DNA of 64,000 nucleotides from Paracoccus sulfuroxidans. Lineage in GTDB: Bacteria > Pseudomonadota > Alphaproteobacteria > Rhodobacterales > Rhodobacteraceae. Below, piece by piece: positions 29,943-38,802 of the stretch. Location: contig NZ_VLKU01000001.1 in assembly GCF_007830335.1 (NCBI RefSeq), positions 1 through 64,000 on the forward strand, read 5' to 3'. The position numbers were made by a program, and so were the translations under genes. The notes below the pieces were generated by a model. It was not told where the DNA came from, searched no databases, and saw only the letters and a list, made by a program, of their open reading frames with translations. The stretch's first letter is position 1. Each line of letters begins with the position of its first letter.

Positions 29943-29972
29943 TTGACCGGGCGCGGCAGTTCCGCGCATATT
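29943..29972 (+). promoter_or_regulatory. candidate sigma-70 promoter of ivd
   Basis: TTGACC and CATATT are separated by 18 bases. The predicted start of transcription falls at the palindrome at 29976, so a repressor bound there would block initiation. A GCGCGG/CCGCGC inverted repeat lies in the spacer. Confidence 0.4.
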
Positions 29973-29975
29973 TAT

Positions 29976-29991
29976 TTGAACGATCGTTCAA
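29976..29991. promoter_or_regulatory. perfect palindromic operator (TTGAACGATCGTTCAA)
   Basis: A perfect 16-base palindrome ends 18 bases before the ivd start codon, between the promoter and the GGGAG ribosome site. GAACG-type half-sites are typical of TetR-family repressors that sense acyl-CoA thioesters. No TetR gene is present in the window. Confidence 0.6.
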
Positions 29992-30009
29992 TAACGGGAG
30001 AAATCGCCG

Positions 30010-31170
30010 ATGTTCACCGCAGGCATGGAATTCGAACTGGGCGAGGATGTGAACGCGCTTCGCGATATGGTTCACCGCTGGTCACAGGATCGGATCAAGC
30101 CGCTTGCGGCCGAGGTCGACCGCTCGAACGCATTCCCCAATGAGCTCTGGACCGAATTCGGAGAGCTGGGCCTCTTGGGCATCACCGTTCCCGAACAATG
30201 GGGCGGCGCGGGCATGGGCTATCTGGCGCATACCGTCGCGACCGAGGAAATCGCCCGGGCCTCGGCCTCGGTCAGCCTGTCCTATGGCGCGCATTCGAAC
30301 CTCTGCGTGAACCAGATCAAGCTGAACGGCACGGATGAGCAGCGGGCGAAATATCTGCCGGACCTGTGCTCGGGCAAGGCGGTGGGCGCGCTGGCCATGT
30401 CCGAAGAAAGCGCGGGCTCGGACGTTGTCTCGATGAAGCTGCGGGCCGAGAAGCGCAACGACCGCTATGTGCTGAACGGCAACAAATACTGGATCACCAA
30501 CGCGCCCGACGCGAATACGCTGGTCGTCTATGCCAAGACCGACCCCGAGGCGGGCAGCAAGGGCATCACCGCCTTCATCGTCGAGCGCGGCATGGCGGGT
30601 TTCTCGACCTCGCCCCATTTCGACAAGATGGGCATGCGCGGCTCGAACACCGGCGAGCTGATCTTTGAAAACTGCGAAGTGCCCTTCGAAAACGTGCTGG
30701 GCCAGGAAGGCAAGGGCGTGCGCGTCCTGATGTCGGGCCTGGATTATGAGCGTCTGGTGCTGTCGGGCATTGGTCTGGGCATCATGGCCGCCTGCCTTGA
30801 CGAGGTCATGCCTTATGTCAAGGAACGCAAGCAGTTCGGCCAGCCCATCGGGGCGTTCCAGCTGATGCAGGGCAAGATCGCCGATATGTATGTCGCGCTG
30901 AATACCGCACGCGCCTATGTCTATGAGGTCGCGCGCGCCTGTGACGCGGGCAAGGTCACGCGGCAGGATGCGGCGGGCGCGGTGCTTTATGCCTCGGAAC
31001 AGGCGATGGTGCAGGCGCATCAGGCCGTGCAGGCCCTGGGTGGCGCGGGCTTCCTGAACGATTCCGTCGTCAGCCGTCTGTTCCGTGACGCCAAGCTCAT
31101 GGAGATCGGTGCCGGCACCAGCGAGATCCGCCGCATGCTGATTGGCCGCCAGCTGATGGATATTGCCTGA
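30010..31170 (+). CDS. ivd: isovaleryl-CoA dehydrogenase
   Basis: A 386-residue FAD acyl-CoA dehydrogenase that oxidises isovaleryl-CoA to 3-methylcrotonyl-CoA in leucine breakdown. [20 protein letters not shown] near 127-146 and the C-terminal [35 protein letters not shown] are family signatures. In isovaleryl-CoA dehydrogenases the catalytic Glu comes from the helix containing [10 protein letters not shown], near 247, unlike other ACADs; that segment is present. It starts the liu operon, and its stop overlaps the next ATG (TGATG). Confidence 0.95.
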   Translation: MFTAGMEFELGEDVNALRDMVHRWSQDRIKPLAAEVDRSNAFPNELWTEFGELGLLGITVPEQWGGAGMGYLAHTVATEEIARASASVSLSYGAHSNLCVNQIKLNGTDEQRAKYLPDLCSGKAVGALAMSEESAGSDVVSMKLRAEKRNDRYVLNGNKYWITNAPDANTLVVYAKTDPEAGSKGITAFIVERGMAGFSTSPHFDKMGMRGSNTGELIFENCEVPFENVLGQEGKGVRVLMSGLDYERLVLSGIGLGIMAACLDEVMPYVKERKQFGQPIGAFQLMQGKIADMYVALNTARAYVYEVARACDAGKVTRQDAAGAVLYASEQAMVQAHQAVQALGGAGFLNDSVVSRLFRDAKLMEIGAGTSEIRRMLIGRQLMDIA

Positions 31171-31694
31171 TGCGCGCGCTTGTCCTGCTGGCCTTTCTTG
31201 CCGGTCCCGCCTTCGCGCAGGACGTCGTCAGCTATGATGACGCGCTGCTTGCCGCCTGTCTGAACGATGTCTCGAAGCAGGAGGACGAGGGGACGAAGGG
31301 CGATCCGCGTCTCACCTGCATCGGCCAACCTGCGGCGGCCTGCATGCAGGGTGCGAATGGTGGGACTACCGTGGGCATGGTCCAATGCCTCGCGAAGGAA
31401 ACAGCGCAGTGGGACAAGCTGCTGAATGACAACTATGCCAAGGCGCTCAAACGCTTCGAGGCCGCCGATGCCGAGTTGAAAGAACTGGGCTCGGCCGCAT
31501 CGCCTGCGACCCCGGTTCTGAAAGAGGCGCAGCGCAGCTGGATCTCGTACCGTGACAAAAGCTGCGAGTTTGAGGCCGTCCGCTATCAGGGCGGCACGGC
31601 GGGCGGTCCCGCTGCGGGCACTTGCGCGCTGGATCTGACTGCCGCGCAGGCGTTGCGGCTGATGGACATTGCCGGGGATGGTGTCGGGGAATGA
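31170..31694 (+). CDS. LprI/DUF1311-type secreted protein
   Basis: A 174-residue protein with a signal peptide ([17 protein letters not shown], cleavage near AFA-Q). The mature part has the DUF1311 pattern: Cys near 30, 50, 58 and 73, NYAKALKRF, and WISYRDKSCEFEA near 126-138. Members include LprI-type lysozyme inhibitors; the role here is unknown. It is translationally coupled to ivd although not an obvious leucine-catabolic gene. Confidence 0.8.
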   Translation: MRALVLLAFLAGPAFAQDVVSYDDALLAACLNDVSKQEDEGTKGDPRLTCIGQPAAACMQGANGGTTVGMVQCLAKETAQWDKLLNDNYAKALKRFEAADAELKELGSAASPATPVLKEAQRSWISYRDKSCEFEAVRYQGGTAGGPAAGTCALDLTAAQALRLMDIAGDGVGE

Positions 31695-31746
31695 CCTGCG
31701 GCCACCCATTTTTCTGTGAAGCGCATTTCTGTAACAGGAACAAGCC

Positions 31747-33351
31747 ATGAAGCTCAGCTCTGCCGCGTTGCCCTCTTCTGACGCCTTCCGCGCCAATCGC
31801 GACGCGCATCTTGAGATGCTGGCCACCGTGCGCGAGGCGGCGGATGCCGCTGCGGCGGGCGGCGGCCCCAAGGCGCTGGAGCGTCACATCTCGCGCGGCA
31901 AGATGCCCCCGCGAGAGCGGGTGGCGAACCTGTTGGACCCCGGCAGCCCCTTTCTGGAAATCGGCGCGACTGCCGCGCATGATCTTTATGACGGCGCCGC
32001 CCCCGGTGCGGGCGTGATCGCAGGCATTGGCCGGGTCAAGGGGCAGGACGTGATGGTCGTGGCCAATGACGCGACGGTCAAGGGCGGCACCTATTACCCG
32101 ATGACGGTGAAAAAGCACCTGCGCGCCCAGGAAATCGCGCAGGAATGCCATCTGCCCTGCGTCTATCTGGTCGACAGCGGCGGCGCGAACCTGCCCAATC
32201 AGGATGAGGTCTTCCCTGACCGCGACCATTTCGGCCGCATCTTCTATAATCAGGCGCAGATGAGCGCGATGGGCATTCCCCAGATCGCCGTCGTCATGGG
32301 CTCGTGCACCGCAGGAGGCGCCTACGTGCCCGCCATGTCCGATGTCACGATAATCGTGCGCAATCAGGGCACGATCTTTCTGGCGGGCCCGCCGCTGGTG
32401 AAGGCCGCGACCGGCGAGGTCGTCTCGGCCGAGGATCTGGGCGGGGGCGACGTGCACACGCGCCTCTCGGGCGTGGCCGATTATCTGGCCGAGGATGACG
32501 CCCATGCACTGGCGCTGGCCCGTCGCGCGGTCGGCAACCTCAATCGCAAGCTGCCCTCGACCGTGGTCTGGCAATCGCCCGAGGCCCCGGCCTATGACCC
32601 CGAGGAGATCCTTGGCGTCGTGCCCGCGAACCTGCGCACCCCCTATGACATCCGCGAGGTCATCGCCCGCACCGTCGACGGCTCGCGCTTCGACGAATTC
32701 AAGGCCCGCTTCGGCGAGACGCTGGTGACGGGCTTTGCCCATATCGAGGGCTGCCCGGTCGGCATCATCGCGAACAATGGCGTGATCTTCTCGGAAGCCG
32801 CCCAGAAGGGCGCGCATTTCATCGAGCTTTGCAGTCAGCGCGGCATCCCGCTGATCTTCCTGCAAAACGTCACCGGGTTCATGGTCGGGCGGAAGTACGA
32901 AAACGAAGGCATCGCCCGGCATGGCGCCAAGATGGTGACGGCGGTCGCGACGACCAATGTCCCCAAGATCACCATGCTGGTCGGCGGCAGCTTCGGCGCA
33001 GGGAACTATGGCATGTCGGGCCGCGCCTATTCGCCGCGCTTCCTGTGGACCTGGCCCAATTCGCGCATCTCGGTCATGGGGGGCGAGCAGGCGGCAGGCG
33101 TGCTGGCCACCGTCCGCCGCGACGGGATCGAGCGGGCAGGCGGCACCTGGTCGCCCGAGGAAGAGGCCGAGTTCAAGCGCCCCACTATCGAGATGTTCGA
33201 GCGACAGTCGCACCCGCTTTACGCCTCGGCGCGGCTTTGGGACGACGGCATCGTCGATCCGCGCAAGACGCGTGAGGTGCTGGCCCTGTCGCTGCGTGCC
33301 TGCCTCAATGCCCCGATCGAGCCGACGCGCTTCGGCGTCTTCCGGATGTAG
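31747..33351 (+). CDS. liuB: methylcrotonoyl-CoA carboxylase, carboxyltransferase (beta) subunit
   Basis: A 534-residue carboxyltransferase subunit acting with LiuD to turn 3-methylcrotonyl-CoA into 3-methylglutaconyl-CoA. [27 protein letters not shown] near 98-124, [31 protein letters not shown] and the second-half [22 protein letters not shown] near 375-396 are characteristic of MCC beta rather than propionyl-CoA carboxylase beta. Located between ivd and liuD, it fits the liu operon. Confidence 0.96.
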   Translation: MKLSSAALPSSDAFRANRDAHLEMLATVREAADAAAAGGGPKALERHISRGKMPPRERVANLLDPGSPFLEIGATAAHDLYDGAAPGAGVIAGIGRVKGQDVMVVANDATVKGGTYYPMTVKKHLRAQEIAQECHLPCVYLVDSGGANLPNQDEVFPDRDHFGRIFYNQAQMSAMGIPQIAVVMGSCTAGGAYVPAMSDVTIIVRNQGTIFLAGPPLVKAATGEVVSAEDLGGGDVHTRLSGVADYLAEDDAHALALARRAVGNLNRKLPSTVVWQSPEAPAYDPEEILGVVPANLRTPYDIREVIARTVDGSRFDEFKARFGETLVTGFAHIEGCPVGIIANNGVIFSEAAQKGAHFIELCSQRGIPLIFLQNVTGFMVGRKYENEGIARHGAKMVTAVATTNVPKITMLVGGSFGAGNYGMSGRAYSPRFLWTWPNSRISVMGGEQAAGVLATVRRDGIERAGGTWSPEEEAEFKRPTIEMFERQSHPLYASARLWDDGIVDPRKTREVLALSLRACLNAPIEPTRFGVFRM

Positions 33352-33356
33352 GGGCG

Positions 33357-33770
33357 ATGCAGGACGCTGTGGCAGAAAGACTTCGGCACTATCCCGACGC
33401 GGTGCGCACCCGCTTCGGCGATGGTCCGGAATTGTCGGCCCGTCTGCTGGACCTGATCCGTCAAGGCAAGAAAACGGGCACCTGCGGCGCACTGGCGCAT
33501 TATGAAGCAGATGGAGAGCCTGTGCCCAGCAAGGGCGATATTGTCATCGCCGAGAATTGGGACGGGACCCCTGCGCTGGTCTACGAAGTCACTGGCGTGC
33601 ACATCTGCCGCTTCGACGAAGTGACCGAGGCCTTCGCTTTGACGGAAGGCGAGGGTGACTACGACGACTGGAAGCGCGGTCATATCGACTATTTCACCCG
33701 CAACGGCGGCTACAGCCCCGATCTGCAAATCGTCTGTGAAAGCTTCCGCGTGATTGAGGTGCTTCCATGA
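33357..33770 (+). CDS. ASCH domain protein
   Basis: A 137-residue protein with the ASCH-fold pattern: LLDLIRQGKKTGTCGALAHYEADGEPVPSKGDIVIAENWDG near 30-70, and FTRNGGYSPDLQIVCESFRVIEV at the end. ASCH proteins bind RNA or modified nucleosides, and some hydrolyse N4-acetylcytidine. It starts five bases after liuB and overlaps the ankyrin gene by four bases, an odd neighbour inside a leucine operon. Confidence 0.8.
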   Translation: MQDAVAERLRHYPDAVRTRFGDGPELSARLLDLIRQGKKTGTCGALAHYEADGEPVPSKGDIVIAENWDGTPALVYEVTGVHICRFDEVTEAFALTEGEGDYDDWKRGHIDYFTRNGGYSPDLQIVCESFRVIEVLP

Positions 33771-34408
33771 TCCGCACCCTCGCAGCCCTTACCCTGATGA
33801 CAGGCACCGCCATGGCCGATCCCGCCGCCCTTCTGAACGCCGCCAACCGTGGCGACGCCGCCACCGTGAAGGCCGAGATTGCGGCGGGGACCGATCTGGA
33901 AAGCCGCAGCACCAAGGGCGAAACCGCGCTGCTGCTGGCGACCCATGGCAACCATGTCGAGGCCGCCCGCGCGCTGATCGAGGCCGGGGCCGATGTGAAC
34001 GCCAAGGACCAGATGCAGGACAGCGCCTATCTTTACGCAGGCGCGCGTGGGCATGACCAGATCCTAGCCCTGACGCTGGCCCATGGCGCGGATCTGAAAA
34101 GCACCAACCGCTTTGGCGGCACGGCGCTGATCCCGGCGGCGGAACGCGGGCATGTCGACACCGTGGGCCTGCTGATCAAGGCGGGCGTCGATGTGAACCA
34201 CGTCAACCGCCTCGGCTGGACCGCGCTGATGGAGGCGGTGATCCTGGCCGATGGCGGCCCCCGCCATCAGGAAATCGCCCGGCAGCTTCTGGCAGCCGGA
34301 GCCGACCCGAATATTGCCGATCATGACGGCCAGACGCCCCTGCAGCATGCCCGCCGCATGGGTCTGACCCGGATGGCCGAAATTCTTCAAGCGGCGGGTG
34401 GCCGGTGA
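33767..34408 (+). CDS. secreted ankyrin-repeat protein
   Basis: A 213-residue protein with a signal peptide (MIRTLAALTLMTGTAMA, cleavage near AMA-D) and about five ankyrin repeats. The repeats are recognisable by G.TALLLATHGNHVEAARALIEAGADVN, GGTALIPAAERGHVDTVGLLIKAGVDVN and GQTPLQHARRMG. It is probably periplasmic and mediates protein contacts; bacterial homologues include AnkB-type proteins near catalases. The ATG overlaps the ASCH stop by four bases. Confidence 0.88.
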   Translation: MIRTLAALTLMTGTAMADPAALLNAANRGDAATVKAEIAAGTDLESRSTKGETALLLATHGNHVEAARALIEAGADVNAKDQMQDSAYLYAGARGHDQILALTLAHGADLKSTNRFGGTALIPAAERGHVDTVGLLIKAGVDVNHVNRLGWTALMEAVILADGGPRHQEIARQLLAAGADPNIADHDGQTPLQHARRMGLTRMAEILQAAGGR

Positions 34409-34468
34409 CCGGCCCCGCGCTCATGTCCTTACGGCGGCTTTGCCCCCCATCCAGAAGCGAGATGGCTG

Positions 34469-36394
34469 ATGTTTGAAAAGATCCTGATTGCCAATCGCGG
34501 TGAAATTGCCTGCCGCGTGATCGACACCGCCCGCAGGCTGGGCGTGCGCACCGTCGCCGTCTACTCGGATGCCGACCGCGCCGCGCGGCATGTCGCCATG
34601 GCCGATGAGGCCGTCCGGATCGGCGGCCCTGCGCCCAGGGACAGCTATCTGCTGGGTGACGTGATCATTCAGGCCGCGCGCGACACCGGCGCGCAGGCGA
34701 TCCATCCGGGCTATGGGTTCCTCTCGGAAAACCCTGATTTCGTCGATGCGGTCGAAAAGGCCGGGCTGGTCTTCATCGGGCCGTCCTCTTCGGCGATCCG
34801 CAAGATGGGGCTGAAGGACGCGGCCAAGGTGTTGATGGAGAAGGCGGGCGTTCCGGTCGTGCCGGGCTTTCACGGCGACAATCAGGAGGCGGGCTTCCTG
34901 AAGGAACAGGCTGACCGCATCGGCTATCCCGTCCTGATCAAGGCGGTCGCGGGCGGTGGCGGCAAAGGCATGCGACTGGTCGAAAAGCCCGCCGAGTTTG
35001 CGGCCGCGCTCGCCTCGGCGCAGGGTGAGGCCGCGACGGCCTTCGGCAACCCCGCTGTGCTGATCGAGAAATACATCCAGCAGCCCCGCCATATCGAGTT
35101 GCAGGTCTTTGGCGACGGCACCCGCGCGGTCCACCTGTTCGAGCGTGATTGTTCACTGCAGCGCCGCCACCAGAAGGTGATCGAGGAAGCCCCGGCCCCC
35201 GGCATGACCCCCGAGATGCGCGAGGCCATGGGCCTTGCCGCCGTCCGCGCCGCCGAGGCGATCGGCTATTCCGGCGCGGGCACGATCGAATTCATCGTCG
35301 ACGGCTCGAACGGGCTGCGCCCCGATGGCTTCTGGTTCATGGAGATGAACACCCGCCTTCAGGTTGAGCATCCGGTGACCGAGCTGATCACCGGCGTCGA
35401 TCTGGTCGAATGGCAGCTGCGCGTCGCCTCGGGTGAGCCGCTGCCCGCCCGGCAGGAGGATCTGTCGATCAACGGCCACGCCTTCGAGGCGCGGCTTTAC
35501 GCCGAGGACGTGCCCGCAGGCTTCCTGCCCGCAACCGGCACGCTGGCGCATCTTCAATTCCCCGAGAACGCCCGGATCGAGGCCGGCGTGCGGCAGGGCG
35601 ATGCGATCTCGCCTTGGTATGATCCGATGATCGCCAAGGTCGTGACCTTCGGCCCGACCCGCGACATCGCGCTGCGCGCGCTGGAGACCGCGCTGATCGA
35701 CACCGAGGTTGCAGGCTCGGTCACCAACGTCGAATTCCTGATCGCGCTGACCCGGCACGAGGGGTTCGGCAAGGGCGAGGTCGACACCGGGCTCATCGGT
35801 CGCGATCTGGCGGAGCTGACCGAAGCCGCGAACCCCGACCCGCGCGCCCGCGCGCTGGCAGTGATCGGGCTGGCGGGTCTTGACGATCCGAAGGTCGTGG
35901 GCGGGGTCACGCTCTGGGCGCCGCTGAAGCGCACCATCACCTGGCAGGGCGGAGAGGCCGTGCTGGAGGTGCTGGGACCGGGCCGCGCCCGCGTCATCCT
36001 GGACGGCAGGCCCCATAATGTCGAATGGACCGGCGGGCGCTGGTGGGTCGATGGCCAGCCGCGTCGTTACCGCATCGTGAACCATGCCGCCGGGACCAGC
36101 GTCTTTGGCGGACGCCCGGTGACCCTGACCCCCGCCGATCCGCTGGACCGGGGCGGCGATGAGGCCGGGGGCGGCCTGACGCTTTCGCCCATGCCGGGGC
36201 TGGTCAAGGAGGTCTTCGTGACCGCAGGGCAGACGGTGACCGCAGGTGACCGGCTTGCGATCCTTGAGGCGATGAAGATGGAGCACACCCTGACCGCCGC
36301 CCGCGACGGTACCGTGGCCGAGGTGCTGACCCATGCCGGTGATCAGGTCGAGGCCGGTGCGCCGCTGATCCGGCTGGAAGATGACAATGGCTGA
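34469..36394 (+). CDS. liuD: methylcrotonoyl-CoA carboxylase, biotin (alpha) subunit
   Basis: A 641-residue biotin-dependent subunit. An N-terminal biotin carboxylase (FEKILIANRGEIACRVI near 2-18; the ATP-grasp glycine loop KAVAGGGGKGMR near 157-168) is joined to a C-terminal biotin carrier with Lys603 in EAMKMEHT. It carboxylates the carrier biotin for transfer by LiuB. The length is right for MCC alpha. Its stop overlaps the start of the following GST gene. Confidence 0.96.
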   Translation: MFEKILIANRGEIACRVIDTARRLGVRTVAVYSDADRAARHVAMADEAVRIGGPAPRDSYLLGDVIIQAARDTGAQAIHPGYGFLSENPDFVDAVEKAGLVFIGPSSSAIRKMGLKDAAKVLMEKAGVPVVPGFHGDNQEAGFLKEQADRIGYPVLIKAVAGGGGKGMRLVEKPAEFAAALASAQGEAATAFGNPAVLIEKYIQQPRHIELQVFGDGTRAVHLFERDCSLQRRHQKVIEEAPAPGMTPEMREAMGLAAVRAAEAIGYSGAGTIEFIVDGSNGLRPDGFWFMEMNTRLQVEHPVTELITGVDLVEWQLRVASGEPLPARQEDLSINGHAFEARLYAEDVPAGFLPATGTLAHLQFPENARIEAGVRQGDAISPWYDPMIAKVVTFGPTRDIALRALETALIDTEVAGSVTNVEFLIALTRHEGFGKGEVDTGLIGRDLAELTEAANPDPRARALAVIGLAGLDDPKVVGGVTLWAPLKRTITWQGGEAVLEVLGPGRARVILDGRPHNVEWTGGRWWVDGQPRRYRIVNHAAGTSVFGGRPVTLTPADPLDRGGDEAGGGLTLSPMPGLVKEVFVTAGQTVTAGDRLAILEAMKMEHTLTAARDGTVAEVLTHAGDQVEAGAPLIRLEDDNG

Positions 36395-37046
36395 GATCAC
36401 CCTGTGGCATGTGCCCATGTCACGCTCGGTCCGGGTGATGTGGCTGCTGGAAGAGCTGGGGCTGGAGTATGACCTCCAGACCCTGTCGCTGTTCGACGGC
36501 TCGATGCGGAAGCCACCCTATGACACGATCCATCCGGTCGGGCGCGTGCCCGCGCTGCAGATCGACGGGATGGTGCTGCACGAATCCGGCGCGATGATCG
36601 AATATCTGTGCGAGACGCGCGGGCCGGACCTGTGGCGCGCGCCGGGAGCCGAGGGGCGTGGCCAATGGCTCGACTGGCTGCATTTCGCCGAAACGCTGGG
36701 CCAGCATCTGGCGAACCTGACGCAGCAGCACATCGCACTGCGCGAGGATTGGCAGCGCTCGCCCACGGTGATGAAGCTTGAGGCGGCGCGGCTGGGCCGG
36801 GCGCTCAATCTGGTCGAGGCGGCGCTGCAGCACCGCGACTGGTTGATGGGCGCGTTTTCCGGCGTCGATTGCGCCGTGGGCTACAGCGTCGATCTGGCCA
36901 GCCGCTTCGTGCCCTTCAAGGCCCGCCCGGCGCTGGCCGCCTATCGCGACCGCATTGTGGCGCGCCCCGCCTTCCAGCGCTGCCAGCCCAAACCGGGCGA
37001 TGACGTGATCTATCGCCACGAATTCTATGAGGTGCCCGATGTCTGA
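36387..37046 (+). CDS. glutathione S-transferase family protein
   Basis: A 219-residue GST-like protein. The thioredoxin-fold half contains VPMSRSVRVMWLLEELGLEYD and VGRVPALQIDGMVLHESGAMIEYL; the C-terminal half is helical. The ATG at 36387 was preferred to 36381 because GGAAG lies six bases upstream; both overlap the liuD end. Its location between liuD and liuE suggests it is co-expressed with leucine degradation, but a role there is not established. Confidence 0.85.
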   Translation: MAEITLWHVPMSRSVRVMWLLEELGLEYDLQTLSLFDGSMRKPPYDTIHPVGRVPALQIDGMVLHESGAMIEYLCETRGPDLWRAPGAEGRGQWLDWLHFAETLGQHLANLTQQHIALREDWQRSPTVMKLEAARLGRALNLVEAALQHRDWLMGAFSGVDCAVGYSVDLASRFVPFKARPALAAYRDRIVARPAFQRCQPKPGDDVIYRHEFYEVPDV

Positions 37047-37887
37047 TCCGGTCGAGATTTTCGAGGTCGGCCCGCGCGACGGGCTGCAGAATGAAAAGCG
37101 GCTGATCCCCGCCGCCGACAAGATCGCGCTGGTCGATCTGCTGTCGACCGCAGGGTTCCGGCGGATCGAGGTGACCAGCTTCGTCTCGCCCAAATGGGTG
37201 CCGCAGATGGGCGACGCCGCCGAGGTCATGGCGGGCATCACCCGCGCGCCCGGCATCAGCTATGCGGTGCTGACCCCGAACCTGAAGGGATATGAGGGCG
37301 CGCGCGCGGCCCGCGCCTCGGAGATCGCGGTGTTCGCCAGCGCCTCCGAGGGGTTTTCGAAAGCGAACCTGAACGCCACCATCGCCGAAAGCCTTGAGCG
37401 CATGCGCCCCGTGATCGAGGCCGCGAAGGCCGATGGCATCCCGGTGCGCGGTTATGTCTCGGTGGTGACGGATTGCCCCTTCGACGGCCCGACGCCGCCC
37501 TGCAACGTCGCCCGCGTGGCGGCGCTTTTGCGCGACATGGGCTGCTATGAGATCAGCCTGGGCGAGACTTTGGGCAAGGGCCGGGCCGAGACGGTGGACG
37601 CGATGCTGACGGCGGTCCTCTCTGAGGTGCCTGCCGCGCGGCTGGCCGGGCATTTCCACGACACCGAGGGCCGGGCGCTGGAAAACATCGACGTGTCGCT
37701 GGCGCGCGGGTTGCGGGTCTTTGACGCCGCGGTCGGCGGGCTTGGTGGCTGCCCCTATGCGCCCGGTGCCAAGGGCAATGTCGCGACCGAACGGGTCGCG
37801 GATCATCTGGCCGAACTGGGGCATCCCACCGGGCTTGATATGGAAATCGTCAGGCGGGCGGCCGATCTGGCCCGCAGCCTGCGCTGA
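37039..37887 (+). CDS. liuE: hydroxymethylglutaryl-CoA lyase
   Basis: A 282-residue DRE-TIM metallolyase that cleaves HMG-CoA to acetoacetate and acetyl-CoA, the last leucine step. The motif VEIFEVGPRDGLQNE at 5-19, the metal ligands in AGHFHDTEGRALENI, and the C-terminal catalytic cysteine loop GGLGGCPYAPGAKGNVATE are present. The ATG at 37039 overlaps the GST stop by eight bases. Confidence 0.96.
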   Translation: MSDPVEIFEVGPRDGLQNEKRLIPAADKIALVDLLSTAGFRRIEVTSFVSPKWVPQMGDAAEVMAGITRAPGISYAVLTPNLKGYEGARAARASEIAVFASASEGFSKANLNATIAESLERMRPVIEAAKADGIPVRGYVSVVTDCPFDGPTPPCNVARVAALLRDMGCYEISLGETLGKGRAETVDAMLTAVLSEVPAARLAGHFHDTEGRALENIDVSLARGLRVFDAAVGGLGGCPYAPGAKGNVATERVADHLAELGHPTGLDMEIVRRAADLARSLR

Positions 37888-37897
37888 GGGAAACGAC

Positions 37898-38683
37898 ATG
37901 TACCAGACCATCCGGATCGATCAGGATACGCGCGGCGTCGCCACCCTGTGGCTGGCGCGGGCCGACAAGCACAATGCGCTCTCGGCGCAGATGCTGCGCG
38001 ACCTGACGGCGGCGGCGGGGGCGCTTGGCGCGGACGCCTCGGTGCGGGCCGTCGTGCTGGCTGCCGAGGGGAAAAGCTTCTGCGCGGGCGGCGATCTGGC
38101 CTGGATGCAGGAACAGATGGCCGCAACCGCCGAGGTCCGGCGCGAGGGCGCGCGCGAGCTGGCCTATATGCTGAAGGCGATGAACGAATTGCCGAAACCG
38201 CTGATCGGCCGCATCCACGGCAATGCCTTCGGCGGTGGCATCGGCATGATGTCGGTCTGCGACGTGGCGATTGGTGCAGAGGGCGCAAAATTCGGCCTGA
38301 CCGAGACCCGGCTGGGCCTGATCCCCGCCACCATCAGCCCCTATGTTCTGGCCCGCATGGGTGAGGACAAGGCCCGCCGCGTCTTCATGTCGGCGCGCAT
38401 CTTTGATGCCGAAGAGGCCGTGCGGCTGAACCTGCTGGCCTCGACCGTCTCACCGGAATCGCTGGACGCCGCCGTCGAGGCCGAGGTGCTGCCCTATCTC
38501 TCGGTCGCGCCGGGCGCGGTTGCGGCGTCGAAACGGCTGGCCCGCAGGCTGGGCCCGCGCATCGATGACGCGGTGATCGAATCGACCATCGACGATCTTG
38601 TCGCCGTCTGGGAAAACGACGAGGCCCCACATGGCATCGCGGCCTTCTTCGACAAGCAAAAGCCGCGCTGGCAGCAGGGATAA
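37898..38683 (+). CDS. liuC: enoyl-CoA hydratase, probable methylglutaconyl-CoA hydratase
   Basis: A 261-residue crotonase. The oxyanion hole appears in KSFCAGGDLAWMQ near 58-70, and IHGNAFGGGIGMMSVCDVAI near 105-124 carries the second peptide amide. It hydrates 3-methylglutaconyl-CoA to HMG-CoA. The ATG at 37898 follows GAGGGAA. It is the last gene of the liu operon, after liuE. A weak AAGGCC/GGCCTT hairpin lies at 38690-38702. Confidence 0.9.
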   Translation: MYQTIRIDQDTRGVATLWLARADKHNALSAQMLRDLTAAAGALGADASVRAVVLAAEGKSFCAGGDLAWMQEQMAATAEVRREGARELAYMLKAMNELPKPLIGRIHGNAFGGGIGMMSVCDVAIGAEGAKFGLTETRLGLIPATISPYVLARMGEDKARRVFMSARIFDAEEAVRLNLLASTVSPESLDAAVEAEVLPYLSVAPGAVAASKRLARRLGPRIDDAVIESTIDDLVAVWENDEAPHGIAAFFDKQKPRWQQG

Positions 38684-38802
38684 GCGCCAAGGCCGGGCCT
38701 TGCACGGCTGACATGGCGGGTCTTCCGGCAATGCGGTTGGCTTTGGTGGCGAAAGAATGTTAACGCCACCATCTAGCCTTTCCTGCCTGCGGACCTTTCG
38801 AC

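Noticed and set aside
29739-30009. Possible cobalamin riboswitch before the cobC-like gene
   Set aside because: I could not find the B12-box or the conserved core in either orientation; only palindromes are visible.
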